A DNA stretch of 46,764 nucleotides from positions 1-46,764 of the forward strand of contig JADIMD010000124.1 in assembly GCA_017695015.1 (NCBI GenBank), read 5' to 3'. Shown here one piece after another: positions 1 to 7,548 of the stretch; the first letter of the stretch is position 1; each line of letters opens with the position of its first letter. The translations under genes were made by a program, and so were the position numbers. Under the pieces are notes generated by a model. That model was not told the origin of the DNA, ran no database searches, and saw nothing but the letters and a program-made list of their open reading frames with translations. Origin of the DNA: Candidatus Cryptobacteroides faecigallinarum. GTDB lineage: Bacteria > Bacteroidota > Bacteroidia > Bacteroidales > UBA932.

Positions 1-22
1 TGAAATCAGCTGTTGTTGCCAT
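1..22 (-). CDS. efp: Probable elongation factor P, first codons only (partial)
   Basis: The minus strand opens an ATG at position 22 and reads MATTADF before the window edge. That short N-terminus resembles EF-P of several Bacteroidota, the factor that relieves ribosome stalling at proline runs. A good Bacteroidetes-type promoter pointing the same way lies just upstream. Only seven codons are visible, so the identity is a guess from the N-terminus and the promoter; any other leftward gene is possible. Confidence 0.4.
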
Positions 23-62
23 AAATATGTGTGTTTAATTGTAATTCACAGTGTTTCGGGCG

Positions 63-93
63 CAAAATTATAAAATTGTCAGTTTCCTGCAAA
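63..93 (-). promoter_or_regulatory. Bacteroidetes-type promoter for the leftward gene at the left edge
   Basis: Read on the minus strand, TTTGC (89-93) is followed after 18 nt by TAATTTTG (63-70), matching the -33/-7 consensus of the Bacteroidetes housekeeping sigma factor. It lies just downstream of the ispH stop, so the left-edge gene has its own start of transcription even though ispH points the same way. Confidence 0.6.
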
Positions 94-101
94 ATTTTCT
101 G

Positions 102-1049
102 TCAATAGAAGCGCCTTATGGCGGCGGCTATCTGCTCAAGCAGCCATTTGGGAGTGGATGTTGCCCCGCATACGCCCACATTGTCTTCCCTCCTGAACCA
201 TTCTTTTTTCAACTCACTTTCCGAAGAAATGTGATATGTCCTGATGTTCAGCGATTTACACAGGTCACACAAGACCTTTCCGTTGGAGCTCGCCTTCCCT
301 GACACAAAAATTATGATATCATGGTCCAATGCGAAACGGGAAAGCTTGGCATGTCTTGTAGCCACCTGGGAACAGATGGTGTTATGCACCACAAGAAGCC
401 TCCTTCCCTTGAACTGGGTGATGGGCATTTCGTTGGCCGCCGCCATCATCTCCTCCAGCCTGGAACATATGGAAGAATATTCTGCAGGACTCTTTGTGGT
501 CTGGGAAAATATTTCCACAGGATTGTGCAGGCAAATCGTCCCGTCCGCAATCAGGTCGGAAAGCATTTTCATGTCCTCTATCACAATGGCGTCACCACCG
601 ACCTGGCCAAGCAGCCCCATCACTTCCGGATGCCCTATTTTCCCGAAAATTATGACCTGGCCTTTCCGCGGACCGTCATGCATTCTCCCGTATGCCTGAC
701 GGATGTCCTGTTGGAGCTTGAGTACCACGGGACAGGTGCAGTCTATTATCTTGAATCCCAAAGATTCCGCTTTCGAATAAGTCGCAGGAGGCTCGCCATG
801 TGCCCTGATGAGGAGGCTTTCCCCAGAGGCGTCCTGCATCTCCTCAAGGTCCTCCTTGTCCACAGTCACAAGACCTTTCTGTCCCAGACGGGAAAGCTCC
901 GACTCGTTGTGTACTATGGCGCCAAGAGAATACAGTCTTTTCTCCTGTCCGTCCTCAATGTGGTCCAGATAATCTTCGGCTTTCTCGATAGCCCTGATGA
1001 CACCTGCACAGAAACCTGAATTCTTGTCGACTTCAACTGTCATATGCAA
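102..1049 (-). CDS. ispH: 4-hydroxy-3-methylbut-2-enyl diphosphate reductase (IspH/LytB)
   Basis: IspH is the last enzyme of the methylerythritol-phosphate pathway. It reduces HMBPP to isopentenyl and dimethylallyl diphosphate using a [4Fe-4S] cluster in the cytoplasm. The three expected cluster cysteines are visible: Cys14 in NSGFCAGV, Cys106 in DCTCPVV and Cys226 in HNTICSQVATRH. The substrate-binding histidines (IVHNE, GKIGHPEV) and the late SGKASSNGK segment are also present. The length of 315 residues is normal, slightly under the size of proteobacterial enzymes. Two start codons lie close together (MHM); the second, MTVEVDKNSG, may be the true one. It follows cmk by 7 nt on the same strand, so the two are almost surely one transcript. 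Confidence 0.96.
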   Translation of the reverse strand: MHMTVEVDKNSGFCAGVIRAIEKAEDYLDHIEDGQEKRLYSLGAIVHNESELSRLGQKGLVTVDKEDLEEMQDASGESLLIRAHGEPPATYSKAESLGFKIIDCTCPVVLKLQQDIRQAYGRMHDGPRKGQVIIFGKIGHPEVMGLLGQVGGDAIVIEDMKMLSDLIADGTICLHNPVEIFSQTTKSPAEYSSICSRLEEMMAAANEMPITQFKGRRLLVVHNTICSQVATRHAKLSRFALDHDIIIFVSGKASSNGKVLCDLCKSLNIRTYHISSESELKKEWFRREDNVGVCGATSTPKWLLEQIAAAIRRFY

Positions 1050-1056
1050 TAATTTT

Positions 1057-1761
1057 TCAGTCAGTCTCCTTGACAGAGAATTTCTCGGAAATCAGATGAC
1101 GGAGCCACACCATCTGCTCGTCTATGGTCATGGCAGAATTGTCAAGGACAACAGCATCCTCAGCCTTCTTCAGAGGAGACACTTCCCTGTGGGAGTCGAT
1201 GAAATCCCTTTCCTTGATGTTTTTCATCACTTCTTCCAGATTGACATTCTCCCCTCTCCGTATCATCTCGTCCGCTCTGCGCCTGGCCCTGACTGCCGTG
1301 TCGGCAACCATGAAAATCTTCAGCTCGGCCTCAGGGAACACCGTAGTGCCGATATCCCTGCCGTCCATAACCACCCGTTTTTTCTTGCCGAACTCCCTCA
1401 GGCGCTCATCCACGAAACTGCGCACTTCGGGCACTGTGGCAATCGGGCTGACCTTTTCTGAAACTGCCAATGTCCTGATTTCCTTCTCAACGCATTTCCC
1501 TCCGATATATGTCCTGCTGCCATCTTCCTTGGCCTCGAAATGGATGTCGAGCCCTGGCAATGCCCTTCCCAAAGCCTGCCTGTCAATCTCTCCTGAAGGG
1601 GAAATGATACCGTGCTCTATGGCATACAAGGTGACTGCCCTGTACAGGGCTCCTGAATCTAAATAAAGGAAAGAGAACTCTGAAGCAATCCTCTTTGCAA
1701 AAGTGCTCTTCCCTGTGGACGAATAGCCGTCGACAGCTATGATAATGTCAGGTATCTTCAT
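1057..1761 (-). CDS. cmk: Cytidylate kinase
   Basis: Cmk phosphorylates CMP and dCMP with ATP in pyrimidine nucleotide recycling. The N-terminus carries the P-loop GYSSTGKST (residues 12-20), followed by the YLDSGALYRAVTL nucleoside-monophosphate-binding segment. The later GRDIGTTVFPEAELKIF and RRADE motifs are typical of the CMP-binding and lid regions. At 234 residues it has the usual bacterial length. It is the first gene of a leftward cmk-ispH pair; this pairing recurs in Bacteroidota and other bacteria. The start is the ATG at 1761, preceded by an AT-rich intergenic stretch shared with the divergent response-regulator gene. Confidence 0.96.
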   Translation of the reverse strand: MKIPDIIIAVDGYSSTGKSTFAKRIASEFSFLYLDSGALYRAVTLYAIEHGIISPSGEIDRQALGRALPGLDIHFEAKEDGSRTYIGGKCVEKEIRTLAVSEKVSPIATVPEVRSFVDERLREFGKKKRVVMDGRDIGTTVFPEAELKIFMVADTAVRARRRADEMIRRGENVNLEEVMKNIKERDFIDSHREVSPLKKAEDAVVLDNSAMTIDEQMVWLRHLISEKFSVKETD

Positions 1762-1787
1762 CTCAGTACACAGATCGTTAGGGGTAG

Positions 1788-1795
1788 CAAAATTA
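1788..1795 (-). promoter_or_regulatory. Possible -7 element of the cmk-ispH promoter
   Basis: The minus strand reads TAATTTTG, matching TAnnTTTG, 27 nt upstream of the cmk start. No clean TTTG -33 box sits at 19-21 nt; TGTTTAC at 1807-1813 is too close. Support is therefore partial. Confidence 0.35.
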
Positions 1796-1844
1796 TAAAA
1801 ATTTGTGTAAACACGGAAATTTGTCCGATATTTGTATCTGTTGC

Positions 1845-1859
1845 TGGCCTGGACAATGC
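1845..1859 (+). promoter_or_regulatory. Sigma-54-like -24/-12 sequence before the response regulator
   Basis: The sequence TGGCCTGGACAATGC has GG and GC separated by exactly 10 nt, with TGGC and TGC matching most of the sigma-54 consensus (TGGCAC-N5-TTGC). It ends 28 nt before the start codon of a sigma-54 activator, and no good TAnnTTTG element is seen for that gene. GG-N10-GC occurs often by chance, so this is tentative. Confidence 0.35.
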
Positions 1860-1887
1860 CGGTTGACGGACATAAAACACGAAATAC

Positions 1888-3057
1888 ATGAAAATTCTCA
1901 TAATTGATGACGAACGCGCCATCAGGAATTCACTCAAGGAGATACTGATGGACGAAGGCTACGAAGCCGATGTGGCTGAAGACGGGGCCCAGGGCGTGGA
2001 CATGGCGCTCAAAGAGAAATACAGTGTGATTTTCTGCGACATCAAGATGCCGAACATGGATGGAATCGAGGTTCTGGACAAATTCATGGAAGAAGGCGTG
2101 GATGCCGCAGTCATCATGATTTCCGGGCACGGAGACATAGACACGGCAGTGGAATGCATCAAGAAAGGGGCCTTTGACTTTATCCAGAAGCCTCTGGACC
2201 TCAACAGGATACTCATCACCATCAAGAACGCGACAGATAAGGTCACCCTCATCTCCAAGACAGAAAGGCTCGCTTCGGAAACATCAAGGCTCAAGAAGAA
2301 AGTCTACGGTCAGGAAATGGTCGGAGAGTCAGCCCCTATCCAGAAAGTGAGGGACATGATAGACAAGGTCGCACCGACAGATGCAAGAGTGCTTATCACA
2401 GGTGCAAACGGTACGGGCAAAGAATTGGTGGCGAGGACATTGCACCAGAAAAGCATGCGGTCCCAGATGCCTTATGTGGAAGTCAACTGTGCTGCCATCC
2501 CTTCGGAGCTTATCGAAAGTGAACTGTTCGGACATGAGAAAGGGGCATTCACCTCTGCCGTCAAACAGCACAAAGGCAAGTTCGAGCAGGCGGACGGGGG
2601 AACACTGTTCCTGGACGAAATCGGAGACATGAGCCTTGCCGCCCAGGCGAAAGTGCTGAGAGTCCTCCAGGAAAGGAAACTCTCGCGTGTCGGAAGCGAC
2701 AAGGACATCAGCGTGGATGTAAGGGTGCTTGCCGCAACCAACAAGAACCTCAAGGAAGAGATTGCAAAAGGGAATTTCAGGGAAGACCTTTACCACAGGC
2801 TTAGCGTAATAGTTATCAATGTACCTTCCCTCGACGAAAGGAAAGACGACATCCCGATACTGGTCAACCATTTCATAGACCAGATATGCACCGAGACAGG
2901 GATGCAGCGCAGGGAAGTTGACGCAGACGCGATGCAGCTTCTCGTGGACAAGACCTGGACAGGGAACATCAGGGAGCTGCGCAATGTCGTGGAAAGGCTT
3001 CTGATCCTCTCGGGCAGCAGGATTACAGCCCAGGACATACACGCCTATGTCTATTGA
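1888..3057 (+). CDS. Sigma-54-type response regulator (NtrC family) lacking a DNA-binding domain
   Basis: An N-terminal receiver domain (about 1-120) shows the acidic pair D7/D8, phosphoacceptor D51 (FCDIKMPNMDG) and K101 (QKP). A central AAA+ domain (about 143-375) shows Walker A GANGTGKE (172-179), the sigma-54 contact loop as GAFTSA (219-224, usual form GAFTGA) and Walker B GTLFLDEIGDM. These proteins hydrolyse ATP to open sigma-54 RNA polymerase promoters when phosphorylated by a histidine kinase. The protein stops at 389 residues, directly after the AAA+ domain, where most relatives add 50-80 residues with a Fis-type helix-turn-helix. The TGA is followed by a terminator hairpin, so no lost HTH is visible downstream. 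No kinase gene is adjacent. Confidence 0.93.
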   Translation: MKILIIDDERAIRNSLKEILMDEGYEADVAEDGAQGVDMALKEKYSVIFCDIKMPNMDGIEVLDKFMEEGVDAAVIMISGHGDIDTAVECIKKGAFDFIQKPLDLNRILITIKNATDKVTLISKTERLASETSRLKKKVYGQEMVGESAPIQKVRDMIDKVAPTDARVLITGANGTGKELVARTLHQKSMRSQMPYVEVNCAAIPSELIESELFGHEKGAFTSAVKQHKGKFEQADGGTLFLDEIGDMSLAAQAKVLRVLQERKLSRVGSDKDISVDVRVLAATNKNLKEEIAKGNFREDLYHRLSVIVINVPSLDERKDDIPILVNHFIDQICTETGMQRREVDADAMQLLVDKTWTGNIRELRNVVERLLILSGSRITAQDIHAYVY

Positions 3058-3074
3058 CGACAGGGTATTGACGG

Positions 3075-3110
3075 AAAAGGGGCTGGCCGGTTTTCTGGAC
3101 AGCCCCTTCT
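3075..3110. terminator. Bidirectional hairpin between convergent genes
   Basis: AAGGGGCTG (3077-3085) pairs perfectly with CAGCCCCTT (3100-3108) around a 14-nt loop. It is flanked by AAAA on the left, giving a U-tail on the minus strand, and TCTGTTGATT on the right. It sits between the convergent response-regulator and EF-G2-like genes. Confidence 0.75.
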
Positions 3111-3128
3111 GTTGATTGTAAAGAAGTC

Positions 3129-5282
3129 CTATTCTTCAGTATCCTGCTCTGCGTATGCTTTCAGGAGCTTGTCCTGAACATCGGAAGGAACAGGCTGATA
3201 ATCAGCAAACTCCATAGTGAATGTTGCACTTCCGGATGTAAGGGAGCTGAGAGTAGTGGAATACTTGTAGAGCTCTGCAAGAGGGACGCGGGCCTTGATG
3301 ACATCGAATCCCTTGTCACTACCCATTCCTTCGATTAGGGCGCGGCGGTTCTGAAGGTCAGACATGCATGAACCCATATATTCAGAAGGAGTCATGACTT
3401 CAAGACTGTAGATAGGCTCCATGATCTTCGGTCCTGCATTGCGGAACGCCTCCTTGAATGCATTGCGGGCTGCAAGGACGAATGAAATTTCATTCGAATC
3501 CACCGGATGCATCTTGCCGTCGAACACATACACACGGATATCACGGGCAAGCGAACCTGTAAGAGGTCCTTCGCTCATCTTCTCCATTATACCCTTGAGA
3601 ATTGCAGGCATGAACCTGGCATCGATGGCACCTCCGACAATACAGTTGTAGAACTCGAGCTTGCCGCCCCAGTCAAGGTCGAAACTCTCCTTGCTCTTGA
3701 TGTTGAGCACCATTTCCTTGCCGTCCACCTTGAACTTGTTGGTGGCTTCAACCCCTTCCACAATCGGGCAGATGAGAAGATGCACTTCACCGAACTGGCC
3801 TGCGCCTCCGGACTGCTTCTTGTGACGGTAGTTTGCGACAGCAACTTTGGTGATGGTCTCCCTGTAGGAAATCTTAGGAGGGAACATCTCGATCTCTATC
3901 TTGTTCTCGTTCAGAAGTCTCCATCTGACAATATTGATGTGCTGCTCGCCCTGTCCCTTGAGGATAGTCTGCTTGAGTTCCTTGGAATATTCAACTATGA
4001 TGGTAGGGTCTTCTGCAGACATCTTTGCCAGAGCCTCACCCATCTTTTCCTCGTCCTTCTGCTCCTTTGCCTTGATGGCTGTACGGAACTTGGATGCAGG
4101 GAACTTGATATGCTCATACGCGATGTCGCATCCCGGCTGTGCAAGTGTCACATTGGTCTTTGCCGCCCTGAGCTTGACTGTACACCCGATGTCTCCGGCA
4201 AACAGGTCAGAGACTTTCTCTTTCTTCTTTCCTGCCACGGCATAGATGGCGGTAATCCTTTCCTTATCACCTGTCTCGGGGTTCTCGAGATCCTGACCTT
4301 CCGTCAACTCTCCCGACATCACCTTGAAATATGCCACCTCACCGAGATGAGGCTCCACTGCTGTCTTATATATAAAGAGTGTAGTAGGAGCATCCTGCTT
4401 GCACTCCACCTCGTTTCCGTCCTTTGTCATTGCCTTCCTGTCAGCAGGAGAAGAAGCCACCTTGATGGTGAACTCCATGAGCCTCTTGACTCCTATGTCC
4501 TTCTTTGCCGACAGGCAGAACACAGGCAGCACCTCGCCTGCCTTGCATCCGATGCCTATACCCTTGCGGATCTCGTCCTCGGTCAGCACACCTGCCTCGA
4601 AGAACTTCTCCATCAGGGTATCATCATATTCTGCCGCCCTTTCGATGAGCGCAGACCTGAGCTCTTCAGCCTCAGCCTTGTACTGTTCTGGAATTTCCAG
4701 GTCTTCCCTGGTCCCGTTCTCGTCCTTGAAATGATAGTATTTCATCTTGAGGACATCTATGAATCCGTCGAATGACGGTCCCGGATTGACTGGATACTGG
4801 ATAAGCACCGGCTTCTTGCCGAATGCCTCCTTCATGGAATCAAGGGTGTTCTCCCATGAAGCCTTCTCCCCGTCCAGCTGGTTGACGCCCACTATAAGAG
4901 GAATACCGTACTGCTCTGCATAGCGGGCAAAGATTTCCGTCCCCACCTCGACTCCCTGCTGGGCATTGATCAGAAGGACTCCCGTGTCGCAAACCTTGAA
5001 TGCAGACACTGCTCCTCCGACGAAATCGTCTGCGCCCGGAGTGTCGATTATATTGAATTTGGTGTCCATGAACTCCGCATACAGTGGAGTCGCATATATG
5101 GACCTCTGGTTGATCTGTTCGATCTCGGAATTGTCCGAGACTGTATTTTTGGATTCTACCGTCCCGCGGCGCTCGATGACCTTGCCTTCAAAGAGCATCG
5201 CTTCAGATAATGTGGTCTTTCCCGACTTGGTGCTGCCGAGGAGAACCACATTACGGATGTTTTGAGTTGAATAAGCTTTCAT
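3129..5282 (-). CDS. EF-G paralogue (EF-G2/FusA2-like) with altered GTPase motifs
   Basis: The 717-residue protein has the full elongation-factor-G layout: G domain, domain II, and domains III-V with the late PVPSDVQDKLLKAY end. The G domain departs from canonical EF-G. G1 is GSTKSGKT (16-23), G3 is DTPGADDF (80-87), where the catalytic histidine of DTPGH is replaced by Ala84, and G4 is NQLD (134-137) instead of NKMD. Bacteroides EF-G2, described as a translocation factor that works without GTP hydrolysis and is needed in the gut, is the closest published parallel I know; equating the two is inference. Domain IV with QSGGAGQFGEVHL suggests ribosome translocation is retained. The gene stands alone, with its own promoter and a palindrome at the likely transcription start. 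Confidence 0.9.
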   Translation of the reverse strand: MKAYSTQNIRNVVLLGSTKSGKTTLSEAMLFEGKVIERRGTVESKNTVSDNSEIEQINQRSIYATPLYAEFMDTKFNIIDTPGADDFVGGAVSAFKVCDTGVLLINAQQGVEVGTEIFARYAEQYGIPLIVGVNQLDGEKASWENTLDSMKEAFGKKPVLIQYPVNPGPSFDGFIDVLKMKYYHFKDENGTREDLEIPEQYKAEAEELRSALIERAAEYDDTLMEKFFEAGVLTEDEIRKGIGIGCKAGEVLPVFCLSAKKDIGVKRLMEFTIKVASSPADRKAMTKDGNEVECKQDAPTTLFIYKTAVEPHLGEVAYFKVMSGELTEGQDLENPETGDKERITAIYAVAGKKKEKVSDLFAGDIGCTVKLRAAKTNVTLAQPGCDIAYEHIKFPASKFRTAIKAKEQKDEEKMGEALAKMSAEDPTIIVEYSKELKQTILKGQGEQHINIVRWRLLNENKIEIEMFPPKISYRETITKVAVANYRHKKQSGGAGQFGEVHLLICPIVEGVEATNKFKVDGKEMVLNIKSKESFDLDWGGKLEFYNCIVGGAIDARFMPAILKGIMEKMSEGPLTGSLARDIRVYVFDGKMHPVDSNEISFVLAARNAFKEAFRNAGPKIMEPIYSLEVMTPSEYMGSCMSDLQNRRALIEGMGSDKGFDVIKARVPLAELYKYSTTLSSLTSGSATFTMEFADYQPVPSDVQDKLLKAYAEQDTEE

Positions 5283-5319
5283 GTGTACTTATGATTTATT
5301 AGTTTGTGTTTCCAGTGCC

Positions 5320-5334
5320 GTGTGGTAACAACAC
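5320..5334. promoter_or_regulatory. Near-perfect 15-bp palindrome at the EF-G2-like gene start of transcription
   Basis: GTGTGGTAACAACAC has arms GTGTGGT and ACAACAC that are complementary except for one pair, around a single central base. It lies directly after the -7 element of the leftward promoter, about where transcription should start. A one-base centre cannot form an RNA hairpin, so an operator for a dimeric regulator is the natural reading. The regulator is unknown. Confidence 0.4.
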
Positions 5335-5341
5335 ATCCTTG

Positions 5342-5349
5342 CAAACTTA
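5342..5349 (-). promoter_or_regulatory. -7 element of the EF-G2-like gene promoter
   Basis: The minus strand reads TAAGTTTG, a match to TAnnTTTG, 59 nt before the start codon. The -33 region is only a weak TTG about 20 nt further upstream, as expected if an activator is needed. Confidence 0.55.
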
Positions 5350-5378
5350 ATAAAATATTATGTAAATAACAATCCAAT

Positions 5379-5594
5379 TCACAACAAATATAAAGGAATA
5401 TGTCCCCTGTATGCTTTCAATATGTCAGCTCCGGACAATCCGAAACTGTCATAGAGATACCTGTCCATTTCCCCGGCAGACACTCCTGCCTTGCTGCACA
5501 TCTCTTCGAATGACATGTTTTTACCGTTCTCCGTTCCCGATTCGAGCAACAACGCAAAACGCTCGAGCTTCCTGTCCATGACCGACCTTTCCAT
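5379..5594 (-). CDS. Small hypothetical protein with an HTH-like segment
   Basis: The open frame extends to 5639, but the in-frame ATG at 5594 (MERSVMDRKLER, 71 residues) or the next at 5579, preceded by a GGAAAGG tract, are more natural starts. The second half (SFEEMCSKAGVSAGEMDRYL, then FGLSGADIL) resembles one helix-turn-helix unit of AraC-type regulators, but only one such unit is present, so it is not a full AraC domain. It ends about 30 nt upstream of the promoter of the EF-G2-like gene. No function can be assigned; a small DNA-binding protein is possible. Confidence 0.5.
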   Translation of the reverse strand: MERSVMDRKLERFALLLESGTENGKNMSFEEMCSKAGVSAGEMDRYLYDSFGLSGADILKAYRGHIPLYLL

Positions 5595-5773
5595 AACGAA
5601 TATTTTTATTTGCAAATCTCCTGCATCGGATTCTGACAAGCAATAGCCCGATGCTGTTTTATCTTTTTTGCTATATTATTTTTTCTCTTTTTTATCATTT
5701 TTCTGTTTTTGATATCTGTTTCTTGTCATTGGCAACTATTTCTTGCCTTTATTTGACATTGCCGAACTCTTCT

Positions 5774-5805
5774 GTTGCGAACGAAATCTGCTTTGAGTAT
5801 CTTTG
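5774..5805 (+). promoter_or_regulatory. Promoter of rnhB
   Basis: TATCTTTG (5798-5805) is a perfect -7 match. TTGC (5774-5777) lies 20 nt upstream as the -33 element. Transcription would begin near 5812, just before the ATG at 5825, which rules out the far-upstream start of the automatic ORF. The preceding 130 nt (5640-5773) are very T-rich on the plus strand and carry no gene that I can support. Confidence 0.75.
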
Positions 5806-5824
5806 TCAGGATTATATTGCGGCT

Positions 5825-6520
5825 ATGAGAAAGACGGAATTACTGAGTTTCATGAACGGCAGCCTGATCGAGGCCGGGTGCGACGAAGCAGGAAGAGGCC
5901 CTATCGCAGGACCCGTATTCGCCGCTGCAGTGATTCTGCCGCAAGACTTCCGCCATCCGCTGCTGGATGACTCCAAAAAGATGACTGCATCAGCAAGGGA
6001 AACCCTGGAACCGGTGATACAGAAAGAAGCCGTCGCATTTTCCGCCATGTCCGTAAACGCAGATGAGATAGACAGGATAAATATCCTGAACGCGTCCATT
6101 GCCGCCATGCAGGCCGCAGTGATGCACCTTTCTCCAGTGCCCGAATATCTTCTGGTCGACGGCAACAGGTTCAGGACATTCTCACATATCGCTTCAATCA
6201 TCGGCCACGACACCTCTGACAGCGCCCTTTCGTACATCGCAGGGATGAAGGACAGGATACGGGAATTCGACCGCATTCCGTTCAGCTGCATAGTGAAAGG
6301 AGACGGGAAATATGCATCCATAGCCGCCGCGTCAGTGCTCGCCAAGACCGCAAGGGACAGGTACATGCGCGAAATAGCAAAGGATTATCCGGAATACGGA
6401 TGGGAGCGCAACATGGGCTACCCTACCCCGGAGCATATAGAAGCAGTACGGAAATACGGACTGACTCCGCACCACCGGAGGTCTTTCCACATCAAGGAAC
6501 TCGAACCTGCCCTTTTCTGA
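5825..6520 (+). CDS. rnhB: Ribonuclease HII
   Basis: RNase HII removes ribonucleotides from RNA-DNA hybrids, nicking 5' of single ribonucleotides in DNA. The metal-binding acids are visible: D20-E21 in GCDEAGRGPIAGP, D112 in LLVDGNRF and D160 in CIVKGDGKYASIAAASVLAKTARDRYM. The listed ORF begins 58 codons earlier with a hydrophobic, T-rich artefact; the ATG at 5825 follows a well-placed promoter and the family's normal N-terminus. Oddly, about 48 residues separate VDGNRF from IVKGD where I expect roughly 18, so there is an apparent insertion of about 30 residues (FSHIASIIGHDTSDSALSYI region). The total of 231 residues is correspondingly long. The esterase gene follows after 34 nt and is likely cotranscribed. 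Confidence 0.95.
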   Translation: MRKTELLSFMNGSLIEAGCDEAGRGPIAGPVFAAAVILPQDFRHPLLDDSKKMTASARETLEPVIQKEAVAFSAMSVNADEIDRINILNASIAAMQAAVMHLSPVPEYLLVDGNRFRTFSHIASIIGHDTSDSALSYIAGMKDRIREFDRIPFSCIVKGDGKYASIAAASVLAKTARDRYMREIAKDYPEYGWERNMGYPTPEHIEAVRKYGLTPHHRRSFHIKELEPALF

Positions 6521-6554
6521 GGGCGGAAACATACGACACTAAACAAAATCTGCC

Positions 6555-7412
6555 ATGGCTATCGCAAAAACATTCATGATCGGAATCCTGCTCGGGGCTG
6601 TCGTTGCTTCAGCGGACATCTGCAACGGGACCACGAAACCAGACGGGGGATATGCCCATCTCAAGGACATCCCATATGTTTCACAAGATGAAACAGACCC
6701 ATACAAACTCGAAAGGTGCAAGCTTGACCTGTATTATCCGGAAGACACTGAAGGCTTCGCCACATTGGTCTGGTTTCACGGAGGAGGGCTCGAAGGAGGC
6801 TCGAAATCCCTCATGGGCGAATTCAGGGAGCAGGAGTTTGCAGTGGCTGACATCAACTACAGGCTTTATCCGAAAGCTAAATGCCCTGCATATATCAATG
6901 ATGCCGCCGAAGCCGTCGCATACATATTCAAACACATAGCAGAATATGGAGGGGACCCGTCCAGAATCTATGTCGGAGGTCATTCCGCAGGAGGATACCT
7001 CACCCTCATGCTCGTGCTGTGTCCGGAATATATCGCGGCATACGGGGCGGATGCGGACGACATCCGGAAGGCATATCCTGTCAGCGGACAGACATTCACC
7101 CATTTCACCATAAAGAAGGAACGGGGGATGTCCATGGACCTGCCTTATATAGATGAATATGCTCCGATAAACAATGTGAGGAAAGAAGGCGCTCCACTCA
7201 TGCTGATTACAGGGGACAGGGACTTGGAAATGCTGTGCAGATTCGAGGAGAACGACTGTCTGATGAGCATTCTGGAACATTTCGGGCACCCCGCCGTGCT
7301 GTATGAGCTCGATGGTTTCAACCACAGCAATGTCATCGGACCTGCCGCCCTTCTCATCCGCGAGGACATCAAAACAGACATGGCCAGGACAGCCGGGAAA
7401 GATTCGGAATGA
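6555..7412 (+). CDS. Exported alpha/beta-hydrolase (HSL/BD-FAE-like carboxylesterase)
   Basis: After a signal-peptide-like start (MAIAKTFMIGILLGAVVASA), the protein shows the oxyanion-hole motif WFHGGGL (HGGG 75-78), the nucleophile elbow GGHSAGGY with Ser144, an acid in TGDRDLEM (about 221-223) and His257 in GFNHSNV. This is the serine esterase fold of the hormone-sensitive-lipase and bacterial acetyl/feruloyl esterase groups; the true substrate could be an acyl or aryl ester and is not predictable. The length of 285 residues is typical. It lies 34 nt after rnhB and is followed by a promoter for the next gene, so the transcript probably ends after it. Confidence 0.85.
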   Translation: MAIAKTFMIGILLGAVVASADICNGTTKPDGGYAHLKDIPYVSQDETDPYKLERCKLDLYYPEDTEGFATLVWFHGGGLEGGSKSLMGEFREQEFAVADINYRLYPKAKCPAYINDAAEAVAYIFKHIAEYGGDPSRIYVGGHSAGGYLTLMLVLCPEYIAAYGADADDIRKAYPVSGQTFTHFTIKKERGMSMDLPYIDEYAPINNVRKEGAPLMLITGDRDLEMLCRFEENDCLMSILEHFGHPAVLYELDGFNHSNVIGPAALLIREDIKTDMARTAGKDSE

Positions 7413-7476
7413 AAATATATTCCGTATATTTGGCTGCGCCATATATACTGTTCACGCCTCGGCAATCGCAAACAAG

Positions 7477-7508
7477 TTTGCATTGCACTCGGCTTCTGCG
7501 TATATTTG
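7477..7508 (+). promoter_or_regulatory. Promoter of the S46 peptidase gene, built into an inverted repeat
   Basis: TTTGC (7477-7481), 19 nt, then TATATTTG (7501-7508) is an ideal Bacteroidetes promoter. The -33 box is the right arm of the palindrome GCAAAC-AA-GTTTGC (7468-7481). CTCGGC occurs on both sides of it. This layout resembles intergenic promoter elements that recur in Bacteroides genomes. Confidence 0.75.
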
Positions 7509-7548
7509 CAAGCTTTAACATACTGCTGAATCAGTAAACAGACATGAT

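Noticed and set aside
3507-4775. 422-codon open frame opposite the EF-G2-like gene
   Set aside because: Shadow of a well-conserved gene on the other strand; Leu/His/Cys-rich composition with no family resemblance and no promoter.
5651-5824. N-terminal extension of the RNase HII ORF
   Set aside because: T-rich, artefactually hydrophobic; the promoter at 5774-5805 lies inside it, so transcription starts downstream of that ATG.
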